Shown here piece after piece: positions 8,077 through 16,348 of a stretch of DNA of 35,964 nt. The position numbers were made by a program, and so were the translations under genes. Numbering within the stretch: position 1 is the first letter of the stretch; each line of letters starts with the position of its first letter. The stretch comes from Acidobacteriota bacterium (GTDB taxonomy: Bacteria > Acidobacteriota > Terriglobia > Bryobacterales > Bryobacteraceae), in the NCBI GenBank assembly GCA_017304135.1, contig JAFLBB010000049.1, positions 1 through 35,964 of the forward strand. The letters are read 5' to 3'. The notes beneath the pieces were generated by a model. The model had not been told where the DNA came from, did not search any database, and saw only the letters and a list, made by a program, of their open reading frames with translations.

Positions 8077-8415
8077 CTAGGGCTTGATCTGCAGGGAATT
8101 GGTCACCATGCCCGAACCGGCAATTCCGGCGGCCACCTCCCCGGCCTTGTCGCTTTCCGCCTGCGAGCCCACCGTGCCGGAGAGGAAGACCTTGCCGTCC
8201 TTGACGAGCACGTCGATCCGGCTGGTGGCTTGCGAAGGCAGTTGATTCTGCTTCAGGGCCTCGCGCACTTTCTTGGCCGTCTCGCTGTCGGACTTCTCTT
8301 CCGGCTGCGGCGGGGCCTGGTCGGTTCGCACACCGAACTGCGATTGCGCCGCCATGGCGGGCGACAGAACCAGCAGTCCGGCGAAAACAAGCGGTGTGAG
8401 TTGAGTGAGTCTCAT
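8077..8415 (-). CDS. Periplasmic BON-domain protein (OsmY-like)
   Basis: A 112-residue secreted protein. The ATG at 8415 has GGAGG 5 nt upstream and opens a standard signal peptide ending SPAMAAQ; longer in-frame starts would remove it from the N-terminus. Residues about 43-110 form one BON domain: ETAKKVREALKQNQL, then IDVLVKDGKVFLSGTVGSQAESDKAGEVA and a final NSLQIKP strand. BON domains are thought to bind phospholipid surfaces and to act in envelope stress or as partners of secretins and channels. It lies downstream of the LarA-like gene with a 134-bp gap that contains a possible TAGTAT -10 element on the minus strand (8540-8535). Confidence 0.85.
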   Translation of the reverse strand: MRLTQLTPLVFAGLLVLSPAMAAQSQFGVRTDQAPPQPEEKSDSETAKKVREALKQNQLPSQATSRIDVLVKDGKVFLSGTVGSQAESDKAGEVAAGIAGSGMVTNSLQIKP

Positions 8416-8466
8416 GTCAACCTCCCAGCGCTTCCCCTGCACACACGCTGCCAGAGGCGACCGGCG

Positions 8467-8480
8467 GCTTGCAGGCAAGC
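8467..8480. repeat. Short perfect inverted repeat upstream of the BON gene
   Basis: GCTTGC-AG-GCAAGC, 6-bp arms with a 2-nt centre, in the 134-bp gap between the LarA-like gene and the BON gene. It would lie in the 5' leader of the BON transcript if the TAGTAT at 8540-8535 is its -10 element. It could be an operator half-site pair or chance. Confidence 0.3.
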
Positions 8481-8549
8481 AGTTACGAGAGGCGCGCGAA
8501 TCCGCGCACAGCAAGAAACACACAATTCGGGAAAATACTACAGGATCGC

Positions 8550-10094
8550 TCAGCCCACGTTGACATAGAAGAACGGGGGCAGTGTCAAGGCCACGACGTC
8601 GTCCTTGCCGTTCTTCCGCGCCATCTCGAGCGCCACATCCACCGAGGGCGCCCACTTCACGCCGAGCCGCTTCGGAGCCGCGTCGGTCTTGGGGCCGACC
8701 ATGATCACCTGCGACAGGTACTTCAGCGGATAGGTGGCCCAATACCAGACCGTGAATGGGTGGAAGCCGTGGTGGGCGAACTTGTTGCGGTAGTCGTCGC
8801 GCAGCTTCTCATCGAAGGCGAACTTCTCCTGGAAGCGCTGGTGCATCTCCATCGGGTCAGCCGTCTGCGGCAACACTTCGCGCCAGAACTGCTCGTAGGC
8901 GGTGTGATACTCTGGGTGGAAAATCTCGAAGACGGGATTTAGCAGAATCACCGTGCCGCCCTGTTTCACCAGCGGCTTGTTGAAAAACCAGTTGAAGACG
9001 TAGCCCAGCACATCGCTCAATACGAGCACGGGGTTGATGCGGGCATCGATCGCATAGGGGCTCAGATCGGGCAGGCCGAAGACGAGCGTGTCGTATTGCC
9101 GCGGCACCTCGACCTTCAACTGCCGGTGCATGGCGGCCACGGTTTTAGGATGGACGCCGTCGATGGTGCCGGCGCTCATCTCCATCGGCGCGTTGGCTCC
9201 GGGCACTGAGGCGAAGATCTTGCGGCGCACCGGTTCGGGAGTCACCATCATCGTCAGCGGCGTCATCCTCTTGATCACCAGTTGAATGGGGTTGCACTCC
9301 GAGTCGGGGATGCCCAGATGGTTCATGTAACCGGGGTAGGTAGCGTTGTTCATGGCCGCCTCAAGCACCATGATCTTGACGTGCTTGGAGACGACGCGCG
9401 AGATGCGCTCGATGCAATCGTGCATGCAGGAGCCGTGCGGCTGCATGACGTGCGGCACCTCTTTGGTCATGTGCGGCGAATGGTGGGAGGCAATCGTCTT
9501 GTAGGTGCCGAGGCCGACGGCAACGCTCTTGTGGCCGCCGTTCAAGGGAATCTGCACCGCGTCGAGATAGATCAGGAGGTCGGCTTCGACGGCGAAGCGC
9601 GAGGTTTCGACGGGTTCACCCTTCTCCGTCTCACCCAGATAGGCGAGTTCGTCAGGCGCTTCGGCGTCGAAGTTAGCGAGCTGCGCCGGGTAGAACTCCT
9701 GCATCACGCCCGGGCCGACCATGAACTCCAACTCGTGCCGCTTCATCTTGCGGTGCAGCGCCACGGCGCACATCAGGCGGATGTTTTGCTTATTCACGCC
9801 GGCTTCGTAGAGCATGGGCAACAGCGCCTCGATCATCAACTGGCGGATGTCGGGCCGCGACGACGGCGGGAAGGGCTGGCAGTTGTCGTCAAAGCAGATG
9901 AGGATTTTCGAGTTGCCGTTCACCATCGACTTCAGCGGCGGCATGTCGACCGGGGCCTCAAACGCCTGCCTGACCGCGGCTGGAACCTGGGCCCGCGTCA
10001 AGCCCGGTTCCGGCCGCGGCGCGTAGAGGACGTTTGAGCCCTCCGGCAAGCGCACGTCGATCAGGTTGTTGCCCGAGTAAGTGAGATAATTCAT
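8550..10094 (-). CDS. LarA-family (DUF2088) nickel-pincer racemase/epimerase-like protein
   Basis: A 514-residue protein, about 90 longer than the lactate racemase LarA I recall. Aligning the two without gaps around the core matches GGHKSV (Lys189) to the lysine that carries the nickel-pincer nucleotide in LarA, and SHHS (His205) to the nickel-binding histidine, with the same 16-residue spacing. ALHRKM (His114) matches one catalytic histidine. The second catalytic histidine, expected ten residues before the lysine, is absent (YLDAVQIP here), and the arginine of the DxTRP motif is Gln (FDDNCQP). Lactate racemization is therefore doubtful; another 2-hydroxyacid or sugar-acid substrate is possible. 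The ATG at 10094 is preferred; a TTG 6 nt upstream sits at leaderless distance from a TACACT element. Confidence 0.72.
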   Translation of the reverse strand: MNYLTYSGNNLIDVRLPEGSNVLYAPRPEPGLTRAQVPAAVRQAFEAPVDMPPLKSMVNGNSKILICFDDNCQPFPPSSRPDIRQLMIEALLPMLYEAGVNKQNIRLMCAVALHRKMKRHELEFMVGPGVMQEFYPAQLANFDAEAPDELAYLGETEKGEPVETSRFAVEADLLIYLDAVQIPLNGGHKSVAVGLGTYKTIASHHSPHMTKEVPHVMQPHGSCMHDCIERISRVVSKHVKIMVLEAAMNNATYPGYMNHLGIPDSECNPIQLVIKRMTPLTMMVTPEPVRRKIFASVPGANAPMEMSAGTIDGVHPKTVAAMHRQLKVEVPRQYDTLVFGLPDLSPYAIDARINPVLVLSDVLGYVFNWFFNKPLVKQGGTVILLNPVFEIFHPEYHTAYEQFWREVLPQTADPMEMHQRFQEKFAFDEKLRDDYRNKFAHHGFHPFTVWYWATYPLKYLSQVIMVGPKTDAAPKRLGVKWAPSVDVALEMARKNGKDDVVALTLPPFFYVNVG

Positions 10095-10106
10095 CGCCAA
10101 CCGCTC

Positions 10107-10112
10107 AGTGTA
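10107..10112 (-). promoter_or_regulatory. -10 element TACACT for the LarA-like gene
   Basis: On the minus strand TACACT is followed by 6 nt and then TTG GCG ATG, so the start would give a transcript with a 0-6 nt leader. It sits in the 15-bp space between the CreD-like stop and the LarA-like gene, which could let the latter be transcribed separately. No -35 element is evident. Confidence 0.4.
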
Positions 10113-10115
10113 GCG

Positions 10116-11372
10116 TCACTGAGCCAGTGGCTGCGGCTTCGGCTGGCCGCCGCTGGAGGCAAACACCTCCTCCCACTTCACGCGGGCGGTCGCCTGCATG
10201 GCCACGAAGAGCGTGAGAACGGCGCCCACCGTGATGGCCAGCCCCGTGTAGCCTTCGTAGAAAAAGGCGTAGCTGAAGAGAATGAGGTAGACGAACTGCG
10301 CCCCCGCTGCTTCGCGCAAGGCAAACTTCGCGCCTGTGACGACGCGCAGGTAACTCGCAACCAGAAACACGCTCACCAGCGAACAGGTGACGAAGGCGGC
10401 GTGGATCGAGAGGTGGTCGGCAAGATAGGCCAGCAGCAGGTGAAAGGCGAAGAACGAGGCCGCCAGGAAGAAGTAGTTCACCGGGTGGAGCGGGATGCCG
10501 CGCAGCGTGGTGAGCAGCAGAATCACGAAGAAGAAGAACAACAGGGAGACGGGAGCGAAGTAGCTGATCTCGCCGGCGAGCGGTCCGGGTTGAATGCGTT
10601 TCGGCATGGCCAGCGCGATGGGCGAGCCGGAGACCATGTTGCGGTAGGTCCACTCCAACTTCCATCCGTCGCCCGAACGCTCGCGCCTGGTGGGGGAGAG
10701 CGTGTTTTCGGGGAAGTCGATGGCGTCGAAATTGGTGGTCATCAGGAGTTGGAAGTCGCGCACCTGGCCGACTCCGTCGCCGAACTTGTAGCGCCAGAAG
10801 TCCAAGCCCTGGGCGCGGAACTTCACCTCCACATCGCGGGCCCCGCGCGGCGGCAGCACGACGTCGGCCTCGGCATGCTGACCCGCTTCGAACACTTCCA
10901 AACCTTGCCCGCCCGCGGCAACCTGCACATCGTCATAGACGCCATGCCGGGAAGGAAACGGCAGCGCGAACCGGACTGTAAGCTCGCCGTCGCCCGGATT
11001 GCGGAAGCGGTACACCCCGCGAAACGTGTAGCCGAACGTGCTGTACCAGAGCAGCCCTTTCTGGCGCGGGTTCAACTCGACATTCACCAGCACGCGTGAC
11101 ATCTCCGGGTCGATGACCCGCTTTGACCGCACCTTCTTCGTCCTGACCGTCTTCTTGCCTTCGGTGACTTCCACCTCTTCGCGCTCTTCTTCCACCACGT
11201 AGGAGGCCGACGGCGGGCTTTGCCACTGTTCGCCTCCCCAGGTGGACTCCACCTTGGTGCGGAGTGCAGAATCGGAGTTCGTGGTCCGGTATTGAATCGT
11301 CGATCCGAGGAACATCCAGGCCACCGAGGTGGCAAACCAAATGAAGCCGATGGCAAGTAGGCGAAAGAGCAT
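10116..11372 (-). CDS. CreD-like inner-membrane protein
   Basis: A 418-residue membrane protein. One N-terminal helix (about 1-22) is followed by a large soluble region containing a charged VEEEREEVEVTEGKKTVRTK stretch and beta-rich segments, then about six transmembrane helices from residue 275 on. The helix pair around LHPVNYFFLAASFFAFHLLLAYLADH is the hallmark of the CreD family (E. coli CreD 'HPvqY...LLsLsEH'). CreD proteins are linked to envelope integrity and beta-lactam or colicin tolerance, without a known biochemical activity. No CreBC two-component system is adjacent. It leads a minus-strand run with the LarA-like and BON genes. Confidence 0.72.
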   Translation of the reverse strand: MLFRLLAIGFIWFATSVAWMFLGSTIQYRTTNSDSALRTKVESTWGGEQWQSPPSASYVVEEEREEVEVTEGKKTVRTKKVRSKRVIDPEMSRVLVNVELNPRQKGLLWYSTFGYTFRGVYRFRNPGDGELTVRFALPFPSRHGVYDDVQVAAGGQGLEVFEAGQHAEADVVLPPRGARDVEVKFRAQGLDFWRYKFGDGVGQVRDFQLLMTTNFDAIDFPENTLSPTRRERSGDGWKLEWTYRNMVSGSPIALAMPKRIQPGPLAGEISYFAPVSLLFFFFVILLLTTLRGIPLHPVNYFFLAASFFAFHLLLAYLADHLSIHAAFVTCSLVSVFLVASYLRVVTGAKFALREAAGAQFVYLILFSYAFFYEGYTGLAITVGAVLTLFVAMQATARVKWEEVFASSGGQPKPQPLAQ

Positions 11373-11378
11373 GGAGCC

Positions 11379-11384
11379 ATTGTG
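11379..11384 (-). promoter_or_regulatory. -10 element CACAAT for the CreD-like gene, leaderless spacing
   Basis: Reading the minus strand, CACAAT is separated from the ATG at 11372 by 6 nt (GGCTCC), and no Shine-Dalgarno is present. The geometry is the same as at other leading genes in the window, though the hexamer matches the consensus at only four positions. Confidence 0.35.
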
Positions 11385-11407
11385 CGGCTGTTGCGCCTGG
11401 TCGTCAA

Positions 11408-11428
11408 GTACTTTTTATCGCAAAGTAC
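11408..11428. repeat. Inverted repeat between divergent genes
   Basis: GTACTTT, a 7-nt centre (TTATCGC), then AAAGTAC: a perfect 7-bp inverted repeat in the 122-bp space between the CreD-like gene and the single-heme protein gene. It is AT-rich compared with its surroundings. Position and symmetry suit a dimeric repressor operator serving one or both genes. Confidence 0.4.
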
Positions 11429-11494
11429 ACCTAGGCTCGTTTCCCGACCTCACACATCGCCGCCGTGTGCGTCTGCTCCCAAGGAGGTCACCAC

Positions 11495-12094
11495 ATGCTC
11501 CCGATCGCTTTCCTGCTGTTGCTGGTCCGCTGGCCTGAGTCCGCTCCGCCGCCGGCCATTGATGAGTTTCACTCGCAGATGTTGCGCCGCTTCTCCGATG
11601 GCCGTGGCTTCGGCATGAGCCGGATCGTGCGCTGGAACACGCTGGGCCATCACTTCAGCGCGCCGATGGGGGCGAAGACCGACTTCGCGCCGGAGAACGC
11701 CGAAGAGCGCGCGATCATTGACCGCTGGTCGCGGGACGGTTGGCAGTCGGGGCTCTATGTTTTTGGCGCGTCGATCCGGAGCGAGGCCGTAACGTCACGC
11801 TTTCATCGCGCGCTGAAAGGTCCTGGTGTGTTGCACGAAGCCACCCCGCGCGGTGAACTGCCGAAGTGGGAAGAGGTCTATCCCGTTGCCGCGGAAGCGA
11901 TGCACCGCTTCGAACTGGGGGCCACCGCGCATGCGGCCGTCGTGAACGGCTGGACGCTGCACGCGCGCCCGGTGGCCGCGGCCAAGGAATCCTGCGCGCA
12001 GTGTCACAACGGCGGTGCGGCGAGGCTGGACGCCGCCGCGAAAGTGAAACCAGGAGATGTGCTGGGCGGGGTGGTCTATCTGTTCCGCCGCTGA
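11495..12094 (+). CDS. Secreted single-heme protein, DUF3365/Tll0287-like
   Basis: A 199-residue protein with a hydrophobic leader (MLPIAFLLLLVRW). The start is fixed by AAGGAGGT at 11481-11488 and the ATG at 11495. One c-type heme motif, CAQCH, lies near residue 167. The closing stretch KVKPGDVLGGVVYLFRR recalls the end of DUF3365 (Tll0287-like) domains, heme-binding sensor modules in which a 'GD..Ga' strand follows the CxxCH. The family call is moderate; a secreted monoheme cytochrome is firm. It converges on the next gene with 26 bp between stops and no terminator hairpin. It may be a redox or ligand sensor or an electron shuttle, but no partner is adjacent. Confidence 0.68.
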   Translation: MLPIAFLLLLVRWPESAPPPAIDEFHSQMLRRFSDGRGFGMSRIVRWNTLGHHFSAPMGAKTDFAPENAEERAIIDRWSRDGWQSGLYVFGASIRSEAVTSRFHRALKGPGVLHEATPRGELPKWEEVYPVAAEAMHRFELGATAHAAVVNGWTLHARPVAAAKESCAQCHNGGAARLDAAAKVKPGDVLGGVVYLFRR

Positions 12095-12120
12095 GGGCGG
12101 CTCTTGGCCCAGCGCGGCTA

Positions 12121-13149
12121 CTACTGAGGGAACCGTTTCCGCACGGGGCTTTTGACGAAGCCATCGAGGCCTTGCCGCTTTGGATCGAAGTTCATGTCAT
12201 CGCTGTAAATGGCCTCGCCCTGCGCGTTCACCCAGCGGTAGTTCCAGGCGTTGGAGCCCACTTCGGTCTTCCTGGTGAGCGGGTTGACATACTCATCGGT
12301 GCCCATCAGGTTGTGGTACATCTGATTCTGAATTTCGGCATTCGTGCGTCTGCGGTGTTCGACGATTTCGCGATCGAGGCGCTGGATCTCCTCCTGCGTG
12401 CGGATGGCAATCTCGTTGCGCTGGATCTGGCCGCGGATCTCTCCTTCGACCCAGTGCGGATTCAACCGCACCGATTGCAGCATGACGGAGATGACCCGCC
12501 CCAACTGCTCAAGCGAGCCGCCGCTGGTGCGCACTGAGAACGTATCCTTGTTCGTCCACAGCCCCGCCCCTGCCGGACCCCAATCCTGCACGGCCGTGTA
12601 GAGCGCCTCCTCCCACTGCGCGCCGCCTTCCTGGTAACGCACGATCATCAGCGCCGCGTCAAACTGAAAGGCGATGGGGAGGCGCATCTGCCGCACCACC
12701 TCCTGATAGCTGGCCGCCACACGCGGCAACGGATAGGTCCCGGTCACTCTGACCGCGCTGGCTCGCGGATGCGCCCGCGCGAAGACGCCTTGTTGCAGGT
12801 AACTCGCGGCGTTCAACTTCGGCCACACCAGCGCGCCGTTGTAGTTGCTGCCGGGCCGGAACATCGGCGCGGCCGGTTGCCCGCGCAGGTCGATGTAGTT
12901 CATCTCCGGATACCACTGCAGCAGCGTGCGCCCGTCAGGGCTGCGGATGCTCATCTCCAGTTTTGCGGCGATGGAGTTCAGCGGTCCTCCGGCGGTGAGG
13001 GGATTGACGCGCAGGATGCCGCCCGACACTTGCCAGCCACTGGGGATGAGCAGAGTGAAAGCCCCTTCGCGAGGCTCGGCCACCTTGCGGAAATGAGTCA
13101 TTTCCGCGTCGAGCAAGGTGGCGCTGACGATCAGGACAAACCACTTCAT
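12121..13149 (-). CDS. Secreted protein of unknown function with C-terminal coiled segment
   Basis: A 342-residue protein. The ATG at 13149 has GGAGG 5 nt upstream and begins a short signal peptide (MKWFVLIVSATLLDA). The N-terminal half (about 20-200) is beta-rich, with FTLLIPSGWQVSGG and a substrate-like EMNYIDLRG region. A helical stretch near 228-268 (QIQRNEIAIRTQEEIQRLDREIV) could form a coiled coil. The end, DEYVNPLTRKTEVGSNAWNYRWVN, resembles a module I recall from secreted proteins that bears a 'W-N-x-x-G' strand. No enzyme motif is visible and I do not recognise the family by name. Confidence 0.7.
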   Translation of the reverse strand: MKWFVLIVSATLLDAEMTHFRKVAEPREGAFTLLIPSGWQVSGGILRVNPLTAGGPLNSIAAKLEMSIRSPDGRTLLQWYPEMNYIDLRGQPAAPMFRPGSNYNGALVWPKLNAASYLQQGVFARAHPRASAVRVTGTYPLPRVAASYQEVVRQMRLPIAFQFDAALMIVRYQEGGAQWEEALYTAVQDWGPAGAGLWTNKDTFSVRTSGGSLEQLGRVISVMLQSVRLNPHWVEGEIRGQIQRNEIAIRTQEEIQRLDREIVEHRRRTNAEIQNQMYHNLMGTDEYVNPLTRKTEVGSNAWNYRWVNAQGEAIYSDDMNFDPKRQGLDGFVKSPVRKRFPQ

Positions 13150-13237
13150 GAAAGCCTCCGTGCGCCCCAAGGCTAGCAGAGCTCGATTTCGGAATAAACC
13201 GTTCCGCAATGCCCTCGCCGGCCACGCGACGCGGCGC

Positions 13238-13243
13238 TACAAT
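13238..13243 (+). promoter_or_regulatory. -10 element TACAAT, leaderless spacing
   Basis: TACAAT is followed by 6 nt and the GTG at 13250. It has five of six consensus bases and no Shine-Dalgarno lies between. It supports GTG 13250 as the start of the small membrane protein and the first base of its mRNA. Confidence 0.5.
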
Positions 13244-13249
13244 CGGGTC

Positions 13250-13675
13250 GTGCGCGAGGCACTGTTTGTGGCCGCCATTCTCGCGGCGATCGCCCTGTGG
13301 GGTGCGCTGTTGTGGCTGGGCATTCGCGCCGTGTTTGCCCGCCTCAGCGGTTGGAACCGGCTCGCCGCGCGCTATCCGGTTACGATCCCCGCGCCGCCGT
13401 GGACCTGGCGCGGGCAGACGATTCAGGTCGGCCCTGTGCGCTTTCGCAACTGCGTCAGCGCCGCCGCGACGCATGCCTGCCTGCATCTGCGCTCGCCCGC
13501 CCTCTTCGGCTTCCCTGCGCTGTCGATACCTTGGGCGGAACTCCACAGTCCGGCGGAGGTGCGCGTTTACCGCCGGGATGCGATCCAGCTTCAGGCGGGG
13601 CGTCCCCCGATCGCCGCGATCCGTCTGCCGCGCGAACTCTACGACCAGATCCCGCACGCGCCGCGGTTCTCCTAG
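13250..13675 (+). CDS. Small membrane-anchored protein, unknown function
   Basis: A 141-residue protein starting at the leaderless-spaced GTG. One transmembrane helix (about 5-27, [21 protein letters not shown]) is followed by a soluble part with a basic-aromatic turn ([12 protein letters not shown]), a [11 protein letters not shown] strand and a repeated beta pattern ending [13 protein letters not shown]. The soluble part looks like a small beta domain on the membrane face. The stop TAG shares the CTAG palindrome with the stop of the convergent SDR gene (13672-13675). I do not recognise the family; similar one-helix proteins of about 140 residues occur in Acidobacteriota. Confidence 0.62.
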   Translation: MREALFVAAILAAIALWGALLWLGIRAVFARLSGWNRLAARYPVTIPAPPWTWRGQTIQVGPVRFRNCVSAAATHACLHLRSPALFGFPALSIPWAELHSPAEVRVYRRDAIQLQAGRPPIAAIRLPRELYDQIPHAPRFS

Positions 13676-14424
13676 CCGCGGCCGGCGAACGGCATCTTCG
13701 TCGCCATCACGGTGATGGTGGGCACATTGGCATCGAGTGGCAGGTTGGCCATGTAGACCACCGCATCGGCCACATGCCTGGCCTCGATGCGCGGTTCCAC
13801 CTTCATTGAACCGTCGGGCTGGATGACGCCCTGGGTCATACGCTCGGTCATCTCGGTGGCCGCGTTGCCGATGTCGATCTGCCCGCAGGCGATGTCGTAG
13901 TCGCGCCCGTCGAGCGAGATGCTCTTGGTGAGGCCGGTGATGGCGTGTTTGGTGGCCGTGTAGGGGGCCGAATGCGGCCTGGGAGTGTAGGCGGAGATGG
14001 AGCCGTTGTTGATGATGCGGCCGCCGCGTGGCGACTGGCGCTTCATCAGCCGCATCGCCTCCTGGGCGCAGAGAAAGGCCCCGGTCAGATTCACGGCCAC
14101 AACGGAGTTCCACTGCTCGAAGCTGAGATCCTCCATGGGAATCGCCGGCGCGCCTTTGCCGGCGTTGTTGAAGAGCACATCGAGCCGGCCGTGCGTGCGC
14201 TCAATTTCGCCAAACAGCGCCTTCACCTGGTGAGGCTGGGTTACGTCGCAGGCCATGGCAAGCATGGCGGGACCACTGGTTCCCCTCGCGGCCGTCTTCT
14301 CCAACTCCTCTTTGCGCCGCCCGGCGAGCACGACGGCGAATCCTGCTGCATGCAAGCCGAGCGCTGCCGCGCGCCCTACGCCGCTGCCCGCGCCCGTTAC
14401 CAAAGCCACCTTCATCACGCTCAT
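13672..14424 (-). CDS. Short-chain dehydrogenase/reductase
   Basis: A classical SDR of 250 residues: TGAGSGVG (about 10-17) for NAD(P) binding, NNAG (85-88), Ser141 in NNGSIS, and the Tyr154-xxx-Lys158 pair in YTATK. Arg35 and Arg36 after the second beta strand suggest a preference for NADP. The ATG at 14424 overlaps the TGA of the PQQ dehydrogenase gene (ATGA), so the two are coupled; a second ATG at 14415 lies 9 nt downstream and is better placed relative to a GGAGGG site. The substrate is not predictable, but the pairing suggests it acts on a product or precursor of the PQQ enzyme's substrate. Confidence 0.88.
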   Translation of the reverse strand: MSVMKVALVTGAGSGVGRAAALGLHAAGFAVVLAGRRKEELEKTAARGTSGPAMLAMACDVTQPHQVKALFGEIERTHGRLDVLFNNAGKGAPAIPMEDLSFEQWNSVVAVNLTGAFLCAQEAMRLMKRQSPRGGRIINNGSISAYTPRPHSAPYTATKHAITGLTKSISLDGRDYDIACGQIDIGNAATEMTERMTQGVIQPDGSMKVEPRIEARHVADAVVYMANLPLDANVPTITVMATKMPFAGRG

Positions 14425-16265
14425 CCCTCCAAGCTAAATGCGACGTATTGATCGCCCGCCGCCGTGGGCTGGCGGTTGCCGCCGCCGCACGCGATCACCA
14501 CAAATTGTTTTCCGTTGACGGCGTAGGTCGCGGGGGTCGCATAGCCGCCGGCGGGCAACTTGTGCTCCCACACCACATCGCCGCTTGCGGAATCGACGGC
14601 ACGGATCTTCTCATCCGGCGTCGCGGCAAGAAACACGAGTCCGCCGGCGGTGGCAATGCAGCCGCCCAACTGGTACGAACCGGTCTTCTTCACGCCGCGC
14701 GCCGACAGCTTCGGATACTCGCCCATTACCTCGCGCCAGGCGAAGTCGCCGGTCTTCAAATCGATCGCCGTGAGATGCCCCCAGGGTGGCTTCACCGCCG
14801 GGAAGCCCTCTTCGTCGATGAACTTCGCATAGCCGGTGATGCCGAACGGATAGGGCTTCTTGCCGCGCTCATCCACAAGCTGGACGATGCTCGGCAACTC
14901 GCTCGAGTTGACAAACAGCCGCTGCGACGACGGATCGACGGCGCATCCGCCCCACAGCGCTCCGCCGAGTGTGCCGGGTGAAAAGATGGTCCCTTGCAGG
15001 CTGGGCGGCGCGAACGGCACGCCTCCGCGCAGCGAGCGGAACTTTTTCAAGGCGAACGCGCGCGCTTCGGGTGAGATGTCGGTGAGCAGGTCCTCGTTCA
15101 CTTCCAGCCGCGAGAGGGGCAATGGCTTCACAGGGAAACGCTGCGTCTCAGCCAGCTTCTCGCCCTCCACGTCGCTTGCGGGGACCTTGCGTTCTTCGAC
15201 GGGAAACAGCGGCTTGCCGGTTTCACGGTCGAGCAGGAACACGAAGCCTGTCTTGGTCACCTGCGCCACGGCGTCGCGCATCTTGCCCTGATGACGCACG
15301 GTGACGAGGGCCGGCTGCGCGGGGAGGTCGTAATCCCACACGTCGTGGCGAACCGTTTGGTAGTGCCAGATGAGCCGCCCGGTGTGCGCGTCGAGGGCGA
15401 GCACGCAATCGCTGAACAGATTGTCGCCAGGGCGGTCGCCGCCATAGAAATCGAAGGTTGCCGAACCGGTGGGTACGAAGACCCACTTCCGTTTGAGGTC
15501 GGCGCTGATGCCACACCAGTTGCCGGCCGACCCATTGCGCTTCCAGGCGTCCTTTGGCCAGGTGTCGGCGCCTCGCTCGCCCGCGTGTGGAATGGTGTGG
15601 AAGATCCACTTGCGCTTGCCCGTGTAGACGTCGTAGCCGCGGATGTGGCCCGGCGCCTCGGGCCGCGGACCTTCGCCGCCGCCACCGCCGATGATGAGCG
15701 TGTCCTCTACGATCACGGGCGGGCTGGTGACGCGGTAGCTGAGCCCCTGCATGTCGCTGTCAAACTGCGCAGCCAGGTCGACGATGCCGTTGTCGCCGAA
15801 GCCCCTCACGGGCTCGCCGGTCGACGGGTTCAGGCAGTGCAGCTTGTCCTGAATGGCCGCGAACACGCGCTTGTCCTTGCCGTCCTCAAACCAGGTGACG
15901 CCGCGGTTGACGCCTGTTGCGCGCCGCGACGAGCCGAGCGGGTTGTAGTTCCAGAGCGGCTCGCCGGTGGCCGCGTTCAACGCCCGCACCTGCACGCGCG
16001 GCGTCGTCAGAACCATCACGCCGCCCACGACGATGGGCGTGCACTCGATGGTGGTCAGCGGGCGCTGCGAGGCATCGCCGCAGGCGTGCGTCCAGGCAAC
16101 CTTCAACTTCGAGGCGTTCGACCGCTTGATCTGGTTCAACGGTGAGAACCGCGTCGCCGCGGCATCGCCGCCGTAGTAGCCCCAGTCGCCCTCGCCGCTC
16201 TTGGCGGCCCATGCCGGTAAGGCCAGCAGAGCCGACGACAATACATCCCGCCTCGTCCAGGTCAT
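14421..16265 (-). CDS. PQQ-dependent dehydrogenase, glucose-dehydrogenase type, periplasmic
   Basis: A 614-residue eight-bladed quinoprotein propeller. The opening [18 protein letters not shown], the repeated blade tryptophan motifs ([60 protein letters not shown]) and [14 protein letters not shown] are those of membrane glucose/quinate-type PQQ dehydrogenases. The usual N-terminal five-helix membrane domain is absent. A Tat-like leader ([17 protein letters not shown]) indicates export of a soluble form. No CxxCH heme motif is present, so electrons must pass to a separate acceptor. It is divergent from the cytochrome operon, and 83 bp separate the start codons. The sugar or alcohol substrate is unknown. 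Confidence 0.88.
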   Translation of the reverse strand: MTWTRRDVLSSALLALPAWAAKSGEGDWGYYGGDAAATRFSPLNQIKRSNASKLKVAWTHACGDASQRPLTTIECTPIVVGGVMVLTTPRVQVRALNAATGEPLWNYNPLGSSRRATGVNRGVTWFEDGKDKRVFAAIQDKLHCLNPSTGEPVRGFGDNGIVDLAAQFDSDMQGLSYRVTSPPVIVEDTLIIGGGGGEGPRPEAPGHIRGYDVYTGKRKWIFHTIPHAGERGADTWPKDAWKRNGSAGNWCGISADLKRKWVFVPTGSATFDFYGGDRPGDNLFSDCVLALDAHTGRLIWHYQTVRHDVWDYDLPAQPALVTVRHQGKMRDAVAQVTKTGFVFLLDRETGKPLFPVEERKVPASDVEGEKLAETQRFPVKPLPLSRLEVNEDLLTDISPEARAFALKKFRSLRGGVPFAPPSLQGTIFSPGTLGGALWGGCAVDPSSQRLFVNSSELPSIVQLVDERGKKPYPFGITGYAKFIDEEGFPAVKPPWGHLTAIDLKTGDFAWREVMGEYPKLSARGVKKTGSYQLGGCIATAGGLVFLAATPDEKIRAVDSASGDVVWEHKLPAGGYATPATYAVNGKQFVVIACGGGNRQPTAAGDQYVAFSLEG

Positions 16266-16271
16266 GGGAAT

Positions 16272-16277
16272 AGCTTA
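16272..16277 (-). promoter_or_regulatory. -10 element TAAGCT for the PQQ dehydrogenase gene
   Basis: On the minus strand TAAGCT is followed by 6 nt (ATTCCC) and the ATG at 16265, without a Shine-Dalgarno. A TTGACA occurs just upstream but is too near the ATG to be its -35. The hexamer is weaker than the others, but the spacing is the same. Confidence 0.35.
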
Positions 16278-16311
16278 TGTCAACCCGGCAACGCCACCGC
16301 GCCCCAAGTGA

Positions 16312-16317
16312 TATGCT
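16312..16317 (+). promoter_or_regulatory. -10 element TATGCT for the surface-cytochrome operon
   Basis: TATGCT lies 31 nt before the ATG at 16349, giving a short leader with GAGGGG (16336-16341) placed 7 nt before the start. Unlike the neighbouring leaderless-type genes, this operon therefore has a conventional leader. No strong -35 is seen. Confidence 0.35.
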
Positions 16318-16348
16318 CCAATCATTGCTGCCCGCGAGGGGCTTCTGT

